Positions 24,101 through 35,538 of a stretch of DNA of 64,000 nt are shown here, piece after piece. Where the stretch lies: assembly GCA_037176905.1 (NCBI GenBank), contig JBBBWG010026979.1, forward strand, positions 91,319-155,318, written 5' to 3'. The notes beneath the pieces were generated by a model. It ran no database searches. It had not been told where the DNA came from and worked only from the letters and a program-made list of their open reading frames with translations. Source of the stretch: Azolla pinnata. Lineage: Eukaryota; Streptophyta; Polypodiopsida; Salviniales; Salviniaceae. Within the stretch, counting starts at the first letter, position 1. Every line of letters starts with the position of its first letter. Position numbers and translations under genes: made by a program.

Positions 24101-27085
24101 TTCGACGACGACGTGATAGTCCTCCCAGATGCAGCGGATGCACAATTCTACCAGCAGCTCGGCCGCTTCATCACCATCCTCGAGACGACGAACTCCGGGA
24201 AAGACGTCCCCAAGAACATCGAGGCCCAGAGACGGATCGCATTCTTCTGCAACTCATTGTTCATGAACTTGCCTCGCGCGCCCCCGGTCGAGAAGATGCT
24301 CGGATTCAGCGTCCTGACGCCGTACTACAGCGAGAGCGTCATGTACAGCAAGAAAGACCTGGAGGAGAAGAACGAAGATGGGATCACGATACTTCACTAC
24401 CTGAAGACCATATACAACGACGAATGGGATAACTTTGTAGAGCGCATGGGGCACGAATTGCAGGATAAGGAGCTGAAGACAGCTGCCGGTAGGGAGAAGT
24501 TTGAGATGCAACTGTGGGGTCTCGAGAATGCCTTGCAGATCAGGCTGTGGGCCTCGTACAGAGGGCAGACCCTTTCCCGGACAGTCCGCGGCATGATGTA
24601 CTACCACAGGGCACTGAAGCTTCTTTCGTATTTGGACGGCGCCTCGATGCACGAGATCCAACAAGGGAGGGAGCTTGTGTCTGCCCTGCCGATCGACAAC
24701 AGCTCGAATGCGAATGCGGAGCCCCCCGAAGGCTCTGGCACAGGTTCTGGTGCGAGAAGCAACACGCTGGTCCAGCAAGAAGCCATCTCGGACATGAAGT
24801 TCACGTACGTCGTGACTTGCCAAATCTATGGTGCTCAGAAAGAGAAGAAGGAAGCTCAAGCCGATGACATCCTCTTCCTCATGAAATCCCACCCCGGCCT
24901 CAGGATCGCATACGTCGACGAGGCGGTTGCAAACAAAGACGGCAATGCCAAGAAGTTCTTCTCCGTGCTTGTCAAATACGACGCTCGGCTGGAGAGAGAA
25001 GTCGAGATCTACAGGATACAGCTGCCAGGGCCCCTCAAGCTGGGCGAGGGGAAGCCGGAGAACCAGAACCATGCCATCATCTTCACGAGGGGAGACGCTG
25101 TCCAGACGATCGACATGAACCAAGACAACTACTTCGAAGAGACGCTGAAGGCTCGGAACCTGCTGCAGGAGTTCACGGTACGCCACGGCTTGCGGCGGCC
25201 GCAGATTCTCGGCGTCCGCGAGCATGTGTTCACCGGCTCCGTGTCGTCGCTGGCATCGTTCATGTCGGCGCAGGAGACGAGCTTCGTGACGCTTGGGCAA
25301 CGGGTGCTCGCGAACCCGCTCAAGGTGCGCATGCATTACGGGCACCCCGACGTCTTCGATCGCCTCTGGTTCATGACCAGAGGAGGCATCAGCAAGGCAT
25401 CCAAGGTGATCAACATCAGCGAGGACATATTCGCGGGGTTCAACTGCACTCTGCGAGGGGGCAATGTGACGCATCACGAGTACATACAGGCGGGGAAGGG
25501 CCGAGACGTGGGCCTGAATCAGGTCGCCCTCTTCGAGGCGAAAGTCGCCAGCGGGAACGGCGAGCAGATCCTCAGCCGAGACGTCTACCGCCTCGGGCAC
25601 CGCCTCGACTTCTTTCGCATGGTCTCCTTCTATTACACCACCGTCGGTTTCTTCATCAGCAACCTGATGGTCGTGCTCACGGTGTATGCCTTTCTCTGGG
25701 GGAGGGTATATCTGGCTCTCAGCGGCCTCGACAGCTCGGTGGAAGGCCAGGGCGTCTTTTCCAACAGTGCCCTCACAGCTTCTCTCAACCAGCAGTTCTT
25801 GTTCCAGCTCGGGATATTCACCGCGCTCCCGATGATCGTGGAGAACTCGTTGGAACGCGGCTTTGCCAATTCTGTGTGGGATTTCATCAAGATGCAGCTG
25901 CAGCTCTCCTCTGTCTTCTTCACATTCTCCATGGGCACGAGAGCCCACTTCTTCGGCAGAACCGTGCTTCATGGCGGCGCCAAGTACAGGGCCACAGGTC
26001 GAGGATTCGTGGTGGTGCATGAAAAGCTGGCTCACATTTACCGGCTGTTTGCGAGAAGTCACTTTGTGAAAGCCGTCGAGCTTATCGTCCTGCTAGTAGT
26101 TTACCAGTCTTTCGCGACCGTGGGTTCCAACGCCACAGCTTATATCCTCATCACATTTTCGAGCTGGTTCCTGGCGATGTCCTGGATCCTGGCCCCTTTC
26201 TTGTTCAACCCATCTGGCTTCGAGTCGACTAAGATCATGCAAGACATAGACAACTTCCTTGACTGGATCTGGCTGAGCAAAGGGTTAGGCAACAAGCCCG
26301 AACATAGTTGGGAGGCATGGTGGGAAGAGGAGCTCGATCATCTGAAGAGCACAGGCTTCTGGGGCAAGGTCCTTGAGGTGGTGCTTGACTTGAGGTTCTT
26401 CTTCCTGCAGTATGGAATAGTGTACAAACTTCAAATAGCCGACGGAAGCAAGAGCGTACTGGTGTACATCTTGTCTTGGGCCTTTGTAGCAGTGGTGACA
26501 GCGATGGTGGTCACGGTGATGGTGGCAGGGAGGTTTACATCGAGGAACCACAATGTGTACAGGCTGATACAGCTATTGGTCATGACGTTGGCAGTGTCGA
26601 TTCTCGTCGTGCTGGCACTGAAGACGTCGATCACGATCGGCGATGTTTTTCTGAGCTTGCTGGCTTTCGTTCCGACGGGCTGGGGCTTGCTGTCGATAGC
26701 CGTGGTGTTCAGAGAATACCTGGAAAAGGTTTCATGGCTCTGGGAAATCATCGTGTCCATTGCGAGGATCTACGAGCTCCTCATCGCCCTCATAGTTTTC
26801 ATCCCCATCGTCATACTCATGTGGCTCCCTGGGTTCAATGACATGCAGACCCGTATCCTCTTCAACACTGCTTTCAGCCGCAGCCTCAACATCTCGCGCC
26901 TCTTCGCCATTGTTCGCCGGGAGAAATCGCCCACTGTTGTTGCCGCGGCTCCCCGCGAGGTCCCTAAATGCAAGATTTGTCAGCAGACCAGGTGCAACTT
27001 CAAATGCCTGCCGCCCAAAGATGCCGGTCATGGTGCTGCGGCCCAAGCCCCGCTCCTGTCTTATGCTATCCCCCATTCATTGTAA
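21185..27085 (+). CDS. GSL: Callose synthase (1,3-beta-glucan synthase), intronless, CalS11/12-like
   Basis: Plasma-membrane enzyme making 1,3-beta-glucan (callose) from UDP-glucose for cell plates, plasmodesmata, spores and wounds. One uninterrupted frame of 1966 residues, the normal family size. Order: low-complexity Ser/Asn/Arg-rich N-terminus (~1-150); conserved N-terminal region (NILPLQDILADHPALKFPEV, DILDWLGSLFGF); FKS1-type domain (LLIWGEAANLRFLPE, ~290); a first membrane block (~440-740); the cytosolic glucan synthase region (~950-1480) with RGMMYYHRALKLLSYLD, KFTYVVTCQIYGAQK and GKGRDVGLNQVALFEAKV; then a second membrane block to ~1900. Lack of introns and the NILPLQDILADHP motif fit the CalS11/CalS12 (GSL1/GSL5) branch, which has few introns, unlike its many-exon relatives. 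An unusual cysteine cluster, CKICQQTRCNFKC, lies near the C-terminus. Confidence 0.95.
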   Translation: MNPYQRLSLSKDSEGNATSSSSNHPERSNNPRRRVLADDPEDDDEEVNQYNNSHNRSSASRQAPHGSSSSTRLSQQNSAAASSTSGNNSYNDRRNRQPSAVGRANDGRDAMEGTNNIELVARRPSDLRAMPAQPQPESQHHSYGRHTDLEAAEEAAAYNILPLQDILADHPALKFPEVRAAHAALRFGDGGNQRRDGSMDILDWLGSLFGFQADNVKNQREHITMLLANDQMRFAPDAIDQLDRRVVRKFHKKVLKNYINWCAFLRRKSNLSFMSCIDDAQKQQRELLYATLYLLIWGEAANLRFLPECLCYIFHNMAGEMTKVLDRYIDDAAQPFRPVYSGVENAFLQRVVTPIYEMVKAEAASASHDGKALPHSAWRNYDDINEFFWSDKCFTQLSWPLNLSCSFLSTPSSRSSGRRKIGFVEQRSFWNIFHSFDHLWSGHILMLQAMMILAFQSTSKPPWTHLQERDVQASLFSCFITWSGLRIIQSLVDLITQATLISTNTILVGVRMVLKVVVAAAWMFIFLSIYLSMWDKKSSVGSWTGSAATAFDLFMVAALVFILPVAMGLILFILPWIRNLVEKSNYRIVHILTWWFYNRSFVGRGLGEGIWDSIKYSSFWLLVFLAKFSFSYFLQIEPLVEPTRELLRLRNVDYSWFQFWGTGSNRMAVAALWAPVLLVYLMDMQIWYTVFSAFAGALVGLWSHIGEIRNMYQLRLRFPFLPSAMSFSLAPAETSLQEINQWGSLQARIVDSWTRIMIRYGFGTNYKKLSPESPEVGKFSFIWNYIVTILRDEDLLSDKEVRILEMPISNPWNIGVTQWPCVILGNELQVALLQAKKSKKSNTKRLWKKIRSYEYRRCAVVECYQSIRYIFLEKIIQKETREHRWLEKLFLEIQTSLDNGMFLERFKVQSALPDVLKKVLDAAKLLAAKPKPDKLSALVRILQDLYEAINRDFRRDDDEFLESQNVSRTKLMFDDDVIVLPDAADAQFYQQLGRFITILETTNSGKDVPKNIEAQRRIAFFCNSLFMNLPRAPPVEKMLGFSVLTPYYSESVMYSKKDLEEKNEDGITILHYLKTIYNDEWDNFVERMGHELQDKELKTAAGREKFEMQLWGLENALQIRLWASYRGQTLSRTVRGMMYYHRALKLLSYLDGASMHEIQQGRELVSALPIDNSSNANAEPPEGSGTGSGARSNTLVQQEAISDMKFTYVVTCQIYGAQKEKKEAQADDILFLMKSHPGLRIAYVDEAVANKDGNAKKFFSVLVKYDARLEREVEIYRIQLPGPLKLGEGKPENQNHAIIFTRGDAVQTIDMNQDNYFEETLKARNLLQEFTVRHGLRRPQILGVREHVFTGSVSSLASFMSAQETSFVTLGQRVLANPLKVRMHYGHPDVFDRLWFMTRGGISKASKVINISEDIFAGFNCTLRGGNVTHHEYIQAGKGRDVGLNQVALFEAKVASGNGEQILSRDVYRLGHRLDFFRMVSFYYTTVGFFISNLMVVLTVYAFLWGRVYLALSGLDSSVEGQGVFSNSALTASLNQQFLFQLGIFTALPMIVENSLERGFANSVWDFIKMQLQLSSVFFTFSMGTRAHFFGRTVLHGGAKYRATGRGFVVVHEKLAHIYRLFARSHFVKAVELIVLLVVYQSFATVGSNATAYILITFSSWFLAMSWILAPFLFNPSGFESTKIMQDIDNFLDWIWLSKGLGNKPEHSWEAWWEEELDHLKSTGFWGKVLEVVLDLRFFFLQYGIVYKLQIADGSKSVLVYILSWAFVAVVTAMVVTVMVAGRFTSRNHNVYRLIQLLVMTLAVSILVVLALKTSITIGDVFLSLLAFVPTGWGLLSIAVVFREYLEKVSWLWEIIVSIARIYELLIALIVFIPIVILMWLPGFNDMQTRILFNTAFSRSLNISRLFAIVRREKSPTVVAAAPREVPKCKICQQTRCNFKCLPPKDAGHGAAAQAPLLSYAIPHSL

Positions 27086-27944
27086 TCATCACCATCTCCT
27101 TCATTCATATTGATTGTTCCTTGTTCATTGTTGTCCCATTCCTACCGCGATACAAAGGGAATAAAAACCTGCCACAATGAGAACAATAAGCCAGCCACCT
27201 ATTTGTTTGAGAAGCTCAAAAACAAAGAAAAACCATTGTGTAAATAACATTATTTGAAAAGCTCTTTCTGTACATACAAATTGATTGCAACTGTTGGTTG
27301 GCTTGAAGCGAGCTTAAACTAACCTTGTTGAATACTTCTAGATCGCTGAGAAGGTATGGCTAGACTCAAGGAACTGATTATCAGCAAGTAGAAATCCAGA
27401 TGATCTATTGTTATGATGCCTCCCATCAAATCTCTAATCAGTTCCACTTAAAAGACCATTGGAGCTCGACACCATCTGTGGCTTGATTGGCATTTTCCGT
27501 TTTTATTTACTTTGATCTTTGGCATACACTCTCCTACAAGCAAATATGGATAATGGGAGCTTGTAGGCTAAGTCGGGATGAATGCAAACATTTCAGTATA
27601 AGAGAAGTGTGTGCTCCCTAATAGTGAACTCTCCAGTGACTTAAGTGAGACTAATTTCACTGTTAATTTGCTTCAAACAAGTCTGACTTGTATGCTCTTG
27701 TACACCAGCATAGCCTGATCCATTGACCTTGAGTATTGTTCACGTCCAAAGCCAGTGAAAAACCTGTCCAACCCACCGTTATCTCACAATAAACCATGAT
27801 TCACATGCTTCACTCCCTTTTCTATCCGTTTTCTCTTTAGCAATGGAGAGATGGTTTTTGTAGATGCTTTGCAGCTCAGGGGGTTGTAACACATCAGCAT
27901 CATCACATCGACTAATTCCCTATCAAATCATAGCCCTTGTTTGG
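27086..27944. other. Spacer between convergent callose synthase and PPR genes
   Basis: Both genes end toward this stretch, so it should hold their 3' UTRs. AATAAA at about 27160 and 27790 (plus strand) could serve as polyadenylation signals. I see no coding region or repeat. Confidence 0.5.
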
Positions 27945-29651
27945 CTACCCATCAAAGAGCAACAAGTCAGAAGACATTACATACAATAGCTCTGTTTCTG
28001 GGTTCAATTCAAACACATGGTCCATGACGTCTTTTTCTTCACCTGAAGTTTCATGGGTCTGCAAAGACGCAAGCAACAGGGCCCAGCAACTTGTATTAGG
28101 CTGAATCGGCATGCTGTTTACTAATTGCCCCCCCTCTTTGACGAGCCCAACACGCCCAAGAAGCCCAACCAAGCAATTATAGTGCTCGACTGAAGGTTGG
28201 ATGCTGTAATCTCTGCATATTTTGAGAGCATACTTGCAGCCTTCCTCAACCAGGCCCCCATGGTTACACACTGACAAAATAGTCGAGAATGTGACAGTGT
28301 CTGGTGATACATTGCCCAATACCATTCGATCGAGAAGCTGTAATGCCTGCTCAGCATTTCCCTGTAGGGCATATGCAGCAATCAGGGCATTCCAGGTCAC
28401 TAGGTTCTGGTAGGCCATGCTATTAAACACCCGAATGGCTTCATCCGGATTTCCACATTTCCCATACATATGAACAAGTGCAGTCCCTAATACAACATCC
28501 AGAACGAGGGCAGAGGACAAGATATGGAGATGAATCCTCTTGCCCGCTATTAACGAAGATTCAAGAATGCACGCATCAAGCATGTTAAGGAACACAACTC
28601 TATCAGGAAAATTACCTTCTGTTTGCATTTGGTCAAGAAGCCGAAATGCATCGTGGCAACGTCCATGCTGCACACACAATGCGAGAATGGCTGTCCAGGA
28701 CACAACATCTCGGTCTACATTTGCCGCGAACACTGCCCATCCATCTTCTGGACTCGTGCATTTACAATACATCGTGACGAGTGCATTATCCACTGCAACG
28801 CTGTTTTCCGCACCTGTTTTCATGAATGCATTAGGCACATGTATCTCTCTTCCAGATGCAGCTTCCATTGCGATGCATGAATGAAGAAGGCGGCCTTCTG
28901 TAACGGCGAATTCGCATGTACAAGCATGCAAAAGGATAATATAAGTGATCTCATTGGGGGCATATCCCGATGCCTGCATCTCGGGAAAGAGCAACAGAGC
29001 ATCATGGACATGGCCAGCGTGACAGTAGGCAGAAATAAAGGTAGTCCACGATACCACGTTCCGGATCGTCATGGCATCGAACGCTCTCCGGGCCTGCTCA
29101 AAGCTACCACATCTGCTGTACATGCCCACAAGAGCAGTGCCAGTCACAACATTGCTTTGCAGACATGAGCTAAGAAGACAAGTGTGCATCCTCACTCCTT
29201 GCAAGAGGCATCCTCCACCATCAAGCCCAGAGAGCATGGTGACAAAGGTAGCATTGTCTGGTATGATCCCCTCCACATGCATTTGATGGAACATCTGGAA
29301 GGCCCGCTCCTGGTCTCCATCGTTTATGAACGACTGGATCATGATGGACCAGGAGAAGACGTTCCTGGCGAGGTGGGACCGGGAGAAAACATCATAGGAG
29401 TCCTCCACAAGGGCACCGCACCGATCGTATGCGAGCAGGAGGAGGTTGGAGAGGTAGTGATCTTGCTCACGGGAGCTGGCGACAATGAGCGAGAGTGCGA
29501 GGCTTGCTTGAGGCAGGGTTTGGGCGAGGCGGAGGGCAGAGACATGGGAGGAGAACGGATCAGGTTCAGGTGTTTGCAGGGCACCATTGCAGCGATGGCG
29601 ATGATGGGTCGTGGACTGTGTCGTGGAACAGAGTCTCGTCGCGCTCTTCAT
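27945..29651 (-). CDS. Pentatricopeptide repeat protein, PLS class, no DYW domain
   Basis: Single-exon frame of 568 residues. PPR proteins bind organelle RNA in a sequence-specific way to edit, splice, cut or stabilise it. The repeats read NVFSWSIMIQSFINDGDQER, NVVTGTALVGMYSRCGSFEQ, NVVSWTTFISAYCHAGHVHD, DVVSWTAILALCVQHGRCHD, VVLGTALVHMYGKCGNPDEA and NLVTWNALIAAYALQGNAEQ, the P-L-S pattern. An E-like motif follows (PNTSCWALLLASLQTH ... VFELNPETELLYVMSSDLLL), and the protein stops within it. No DYW deaminase domain is present, so any editing role would need a partner. The first ~60 residues lack repeats and could hold a targeting peptide; plastid or mitochondrion cannot be decided. The start is the first ATG in frame, which lies directly beside a minisatellite. 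Confidence 0.9.
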   Translation of the reverse strand: MKSATRLCSTTQSTTHHRHRCNGALQTPEPDPFSSHVSALRLAQTLPQASLALSLIVASSREQDHYLSNLLLLAYDRCGALVEDSYDVFSRSHLARNVFSWSIMIQSFINDGDQERAFQMFHQMHVEGIIPDNATFVTMLSGLDGGGCLLQGVRMHTCLLSSCLQSNVVTGTALVGMYSRCGSFEQARRAFDAMTIRNVVSWTTFISAYCHAGHVHDALLLFPEMQASGYAPNEITYIILLHACTCEFAVTEGRLLHSCIAMEAASGREIHVPNAFMKTGAENSVAVDNALVTMYCKCTSPEDGWAVFAANVDRDVVSWTAILALCVQHGRCHDAFRLLDQMQTEGNFPDRVVFLNMLDACILESSLIAGKRIHLHILSSALVLDVVLGTALVHMYGKCGNPDEAIRVFNSMAYQNLVTWNALIAAYALQGNAEQALQLLDRMVLGNVSPDTVTFSTILSVCNHGGLVEEGCKYALKICRDYSIQPSVEHYNCLVGLLGRVGLVKEGGQLVNSMPIQPNTSCWALLLASLQTHETSGEEKDVMDHVFELNPETELLYVMSSDLLLFDG

Positions 29652-29669
29652 TCATCAGGAACAGAAAGA

Positions 29670-30150
29670 AGATTTCAGCATTTTGTTCAGATTCTCTCTA
29701 ACTCCAAATTCAGCATTTTGTCCAAATTCTCGAGGAACAGCATTTTTTTGGCTGAAATTCAGCATTTTCTCCAAATTGTGCAGGAGCGATATTTTTGCTC
29801 AGATTTAGCGTTTTGCCCAAAAACTATTATGTTTTCCATGTTGTTTTGCTGAAAATCAGGATTTGGTCCAAATTTTGCAGGAACAACGTTTTCGCTACGA
29901 TTCAGCATTCTGTCCAAATTCACTAGGGAACAACATTTTTGCTCAGATTCAGCATTTTCGCTCAAATTGCTAAATTTTGTCGGGAGCATTTTGCTCGAAT
30001 TGTCTAGGAACAACGGGATTTTGTTCAAATTTAGCATGTTATCCAAATTCTCAAAAAACAACTCAAATTTGGCTTCTTTTTTTCAAATACTCCTCAAAAT
30101 TCAGCATTTTGTTAAAAATTCTCTAGGAACAACCAACTTTTTGTTCAAAT
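29670..30150. repeat. 46-bp degenerate minisatellite in the PPR 5' flank
   Basis: About nine units of roughly 46-50 bases built on TCAGCATTTTGTCCAAATTC and then AGGAACAACATTTTTGCTCA (29676, 29711, 29758, 29804, 29855, 29902, 29949, 30032, 30101). Divergence between copies indicates age. It begins about 20 bases upstream of the PPR start codon. I see no gene in the remaining spacer to 30973. Confidence 0.88.
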
Positions 30151-30973
30151 TGTGTCGTTCCAAAATCAAACTGCAAAAATTGATGAATGAAGGTCTAGCT
30201 AGCTAGTAGCTTGTGTACACACACATAACCAGAAATATAGCTAGCCATCGCATACTCTGATCAATTAAAACAAGAGTGTTTGGTTCCATGTACGTGCATG
30301 AAAACCTTAAAACTTCTTCTCTTTCTTTGTTTGCCGACTATTTCATAAGTTGCATTCAAACTAATGAACGAAGACAATCCGAGCTGTTCAGGTTCTCATG
30401 CAAAATACACTACGCTAATGATCTATGGGTGAGTGGCAAAACAAAAGAACAAGAGGTTTCAATAAGGGATGCCTCTTTTTTCCTCAGCTTTTACAACCCT
30501 TGTTCGACTCAAAGTGGACATGTGAGAATTCAAGATAAACACTTTTCAATGAAGATGTGAACAATGCAACTTTTGCTTCTGAATATTACTACCAGTTTTG
30601 GCACCCAAATAGCGCCATTAAAAATATAAAACAGCTTTGTGAGGATTTCAAATGTCCCTTCAAAGACAGATCTTCCTGCCTTTTGCTTTTGATAGAGAGC
30701 TTTAAGACTTTAAATGATTGTTTTGGTACAACAATAAACTAACAAGATAGATGGGTATATTGTTTACCATTTTAAGCCACCATTTGAAGAATCAAAGCTA
30801 CAAAGCCAATTCACTCGCGGCCTTTCTTGCCCTGCATTTCAGGCACCTCCATAGCTATTTTCTCTTTGGTATTCCCATGATGCTGCTAGTAAAAAACTGT
30901 TGTCATGGACTCAGTGCACACTACAGCAGCAAATCTCTGAGATTCTAAAAACAATTGGAATATACACATTTAC

Positions 30974-33900
30974 TTAGTTGTCTTTCGTTTCTGCGCTAAA
31001 CGACTGCTGCTTTTTGGTCTCAGCGTTGATTTCAGCATCCGACGGTAATAGTCCCAACAGGGGTATAGGCAGCAAAGACGTGGCATTGCAAAGAATCAGC
31101 AAGGACGCCAGATTATCAAAGTTCTGGCCAGTAATTCCAAGAAGCTGAGTGACCCATGCTCCAATGAGCCCACCACAAACACTCCCTCCATTGGATATTG
31201 ACATGAGTGTCGCGAAAAGCGTAGCTTCCACACCAGGTGGGCATATCCGTGCTGCTAACACAAGAACCGGCATAAATGAAACCTGCATTATCACAATCAC
31301 CATCGTTGTTATGTCTGTGTTATTGCAATGGATATCGCTTCTTTAGCATTGTGATTTCCCATGTCCATGGCAAATTTGAAGGTGATTCATAACCAACGAG
31401 AGAAATTTGTTAACTTAATAACTGGCAAATAAACTGATTATTCATATCAATGTTTTAATTGAGCTTTACTCACTCAGGGCCTCTGTCAGTGTAGGTATTT
31501 TGTTTCGAACACTTCACATTAACACTGACCACAAATTAGTCTTAGACTTAGGCTGAACTTGACAGAAAATGTTATATGGAGAAATGTCTTGTGAAGTTTG
31601 CTTGCATTCTAAGCACTGAAAGCATAAAGGTACAGATATTATTACATGCATACATCATCCAGAAAAGGAAGAACAGATCCCAACTACGTCCAAATAGCTA
31701 AAACCACGAAAAGGGAGCAAGAACATGCATAATTCTAGCAGAAATATATCAATACAGGATCCTAGCACACCTATGTTTCCTGATCGGAGGAATCTGATGT
31801 AAATCTTCATAAAACTAAGATAATCTACTCTCTGAAATCTAGAAACAAGGGAATGGCCACCCATTTAGAGTAGTTTTTGGTTGGCAACTGCTTGAGAAAC
31901 TACAAAAGTGTTCTCAGGCCTCTGAAAAGAATTACTTCTGCATCAACATTCTAAGATAAATGCCAGCATCCATTTGTAAGCAGCTCAAACAAGCTTCACC
32001 TTTATTTTCATTTACTGTTCACACAAGTGTATAAAAGTAGGAGAGTATTTAAGACGGAAAAATATAGTTAAAAACAATGGGCAAATGAAACAATAGTTTG
32101 CAATGTAATCATCTGTAGAAACACCCTGGCCGTAAATGGCACTGCTATCAATGCAGCATTATAACAGGAACAATAATTAACCTCCATAAAATATTTCACA
32201 TCTCCATACTTCAAAAACAACTCACCTGGCCAAGTACAGTCAATGCAAGGGTGTCGCCCATCGCAAACCACTCATTACTTATACCCAGCTTCTGGTTGAA
32301 ACCAGTAACAAGCACAAGCTGAAGAAAAAGGATTTACAGCATTACAACAGGTGAGCATAGAAAACTTAACGAGAGTTCCTATTATGATATATAGCTGTTA
32401 CCTGCGTAAGAGATAACCCACAACCTATTAAAGTGGTCCAGAAAAACATCTTTCTTAGTGGAACATTCTTCAAGAATCCGTTATACAAGCCAACACCAGC
32501 AAGCGAGGCAATTGAAGTAACAAGGCGAACCCGACCAAGGAACTCCGGGCCAAAGCCCAATTTATTTGTCCTGACTTTGAGATTAGAATCAAACAAGAAC
32601 ATGGTGGTACAAATCACTCCAAATCAATGTATGAATACTTACGAGAAGAAAAACATTGCTGTATCAGATGTTGGTGTTGCTTGCCAAAGAAATATGAATA
32701 TAGTTGGAAGAAAAATTGTCGGATCTTTGATTGTCTTCCAAAGGACCAGCAAGTTTGATTTTGCATTATCAAGCGCAACTCTGGTTTTTGATGTAACAGT
32801 TTTTTCTTCTGCTGTGAGGTTATTCCTACTGAAGGATGCCAATGGTTTCTCTGTGACAAATATTGCCACAGCGGTGGTCAAAAGTGGGAGGAGAGATGTA
32901 ATAGAAAACACGAACCTGCAGCAAATATCACATCTTATATGAAATTCCAATGATGGTACTAGTATCCCTACATTAGCAACGCTGAGGGGCTGAACTTATC
33001 GATGAATAAAGTGAAAAACACTTCACAGGGAGGAAATCTTAGCTAACTGGAGATAAAAAATTTTAATTTACACATCTGAACTCAACTTTGACTTTTTTGA
33101 GCGTAAATCTCAACAGGTGTATGATCATGATTCAACAATTGAACTTATAAAATAAAACTAATGGATCGCGCACTTTATGCTAAAGCAAACCATTAAAATA
33201 GCAAATTCCATTTCGATCAAACACTTCAAACCCAGACCATTTAAACCAAAACAGTTGACACCCAACTCATTTAAACCAAAATTGTTTTGATTTAAGCCAT
33301 TTAAACCAAGCTGTTTAACCCAAGTAATTTAAATCTCCATTTGCTGGCCCAAAAATACCGGATTTGTAGAAAATATGGTCCAGCTATTTTTTACCTTACA
33401 CCATAGGCTTCAATAAGGTAACCGCTGAAGTATGCACTAACAATACCCCCTACTGCTGAGGAACCCCAACAGAGGGACTGAATTGATCCTGACGTGCTTT
33501 GAGCTTCACCACGGGCTCGTTCTACTGCCATTGAATCCACAACCTTTCAATGAAGAGAATGTGAATTATTTGGCATGCTTCAATTTTCATTCATGAATTC
33601 TGATAAGCATTAACATTTCTTGCTTTACTCCACTTAATAAACTTACAACATCTGAGAAGGCAACAGAAAGAGAGCTCAATAAAATAGCAAACGCTGCACT
33701 ATATTTGTCCTCTACAAGTGTGGCCATAACAACCCAAGCCACAGCACCAAGAAGCCCACAAAGAACAAGGTAAGACCTTCTTCGGTAACCAAAAAGTGGA
33801 ATTCCATCACTAGCACAAGAAAGAAAAATGAGAAAATAATGGTTTTGATGATTTCAAGCATAACTATCACGGTATCGATACCTTATAAAACCATACAAAG

Positions 33901-35507
33901 GCTTAATCAACCATGGAGCTGCTGAGAAGCCAGATATAACAGCACTCTGTACACAGGAGTACGGTTAGTACCAGATAAACATGGAATATGTAGCTAACTT
34001 CTCACGTACAATGTATTTGGTTAGAAGAATGCACCTCTGCTGGATCAAGATGAAGATTGTCCTTCAGAAAGAAACTCACTGCTAGTCTAGAAATCCCCAA
34101 GACACCTTGAACAAAGTAAACCATCGAAATAGCAGTTACATCTGGTGAAAGCTCAACTCCTAAAAACATTTTTCTCCTTTTCTCTTTTTCAAACTGGCCC
34201 ATGGGTTCAGATGACTCAGGCTGTTGTCCCTTCTCAAGATCATTCTCTTGCATGCCCTTGATGACTTGTTGCCCTTGACTTTCTGGTGTCACTGGTATCA
34301 CATAAGGGCTTAAATTGGCATAACATAGCTAAAACAGACACAGAATGCAATATATTCAATTTTATAGCAATTTACATTACTTAGATTTGATGCTGATAAG
34401 TTCAACAATATTCATGGAAGTAGCTTTATGTATTGTATAGCACTTGTATAACGTTTGGTTTCTTTTCTCTGTCCGCCCTTATTTGGTTATGAATTGGAAG
34501 ACATCAACGCATCTTTCCCTGTATCTTTATTTCTCTCAATGGTCTCCCATGCCATGAAACAACATCGGAATAGGCCAGCCATTGATAAATTCATGGTCAA
34601 AGCTGTGCCTCGTTTAATATTATTATGAGAATCATGGCACATTGGATGAGCTTTGCTGACTGATGGAGTATGAACAATTCAATACCACAGGGCACACTTG
34701 ATAATGTACCTACAGATGTAGGGAAATCGCCACTGACTTGGTAAGAAGCATTTATTACACAAAATATCGAATTGACTTGCTATTACAATCAGAGAGGAAT
34801 ACGGCTTTCCATTGTATCTAACTAGTTTGCCAACATGATTTTTGACATAATGCTCCCTGTGAAATGAAATTTTGTAGTCTCTTAGCAACATCCTCACTTT
34901 CTCCCACCGATGAGATATCCAAAAACGTCATGCAAGAGAAAGGTGCAAAGACACCCAGCAGTTGGATATCACCTCTAAATTTTCCAGCCGTTTCTATGCA
35001 GATGCATCAGTCTCAGATGCATCAACTTCAAACAAGGGAGTGTGAGATCCGATGCCCGTCACTTTTGTGGGTAAAGAACAAAAGGTCAGGATGAGACATC
35101 TGTTAAAAGCACCAGAGCGAACAATAGCGAGGTCCAAAGCTATTCAGCATTCGGACGTTTCCCGCTGAATCTTCCAGCTCTTTGTATGAAGATACATCAT
35201 CCCAGAACTGTTTGGAGGGTGGCAAGGGGCAACCGCATCTTTTTACCCAAAACAAAAAAAAAAACTCTCTTTTCCGCAACGCATATAATTTGGAACTCTT
35301 CCCAGACCAAGTCTAAGGCGAGCCACGAGAACCAAGAAAAAGCCATGGAACCGGTTTCCTTCGTCTCCTGACAGCATGCAGGGGAGAGGTCAAAGTCCAG
35401 GAAGCAAGGAGGGCACAAAGTGGCGCACCTGGGAGACGCGACATGCTCTTTCTCCTCCGGCCCCTTCTTCTGATTCCGATCCCTCGGTGCCTGAACCTTG
35501 CTATGAC

Positions 35508-35538
<31 letters not shown>

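Noticed and set aside
24254-26062. 602-codon open frame on the minus strand
   Set aside because: It is fully antisense to the conserved callose synthase coding region and has no family motifs; codon bias of the true gene keeps it open.
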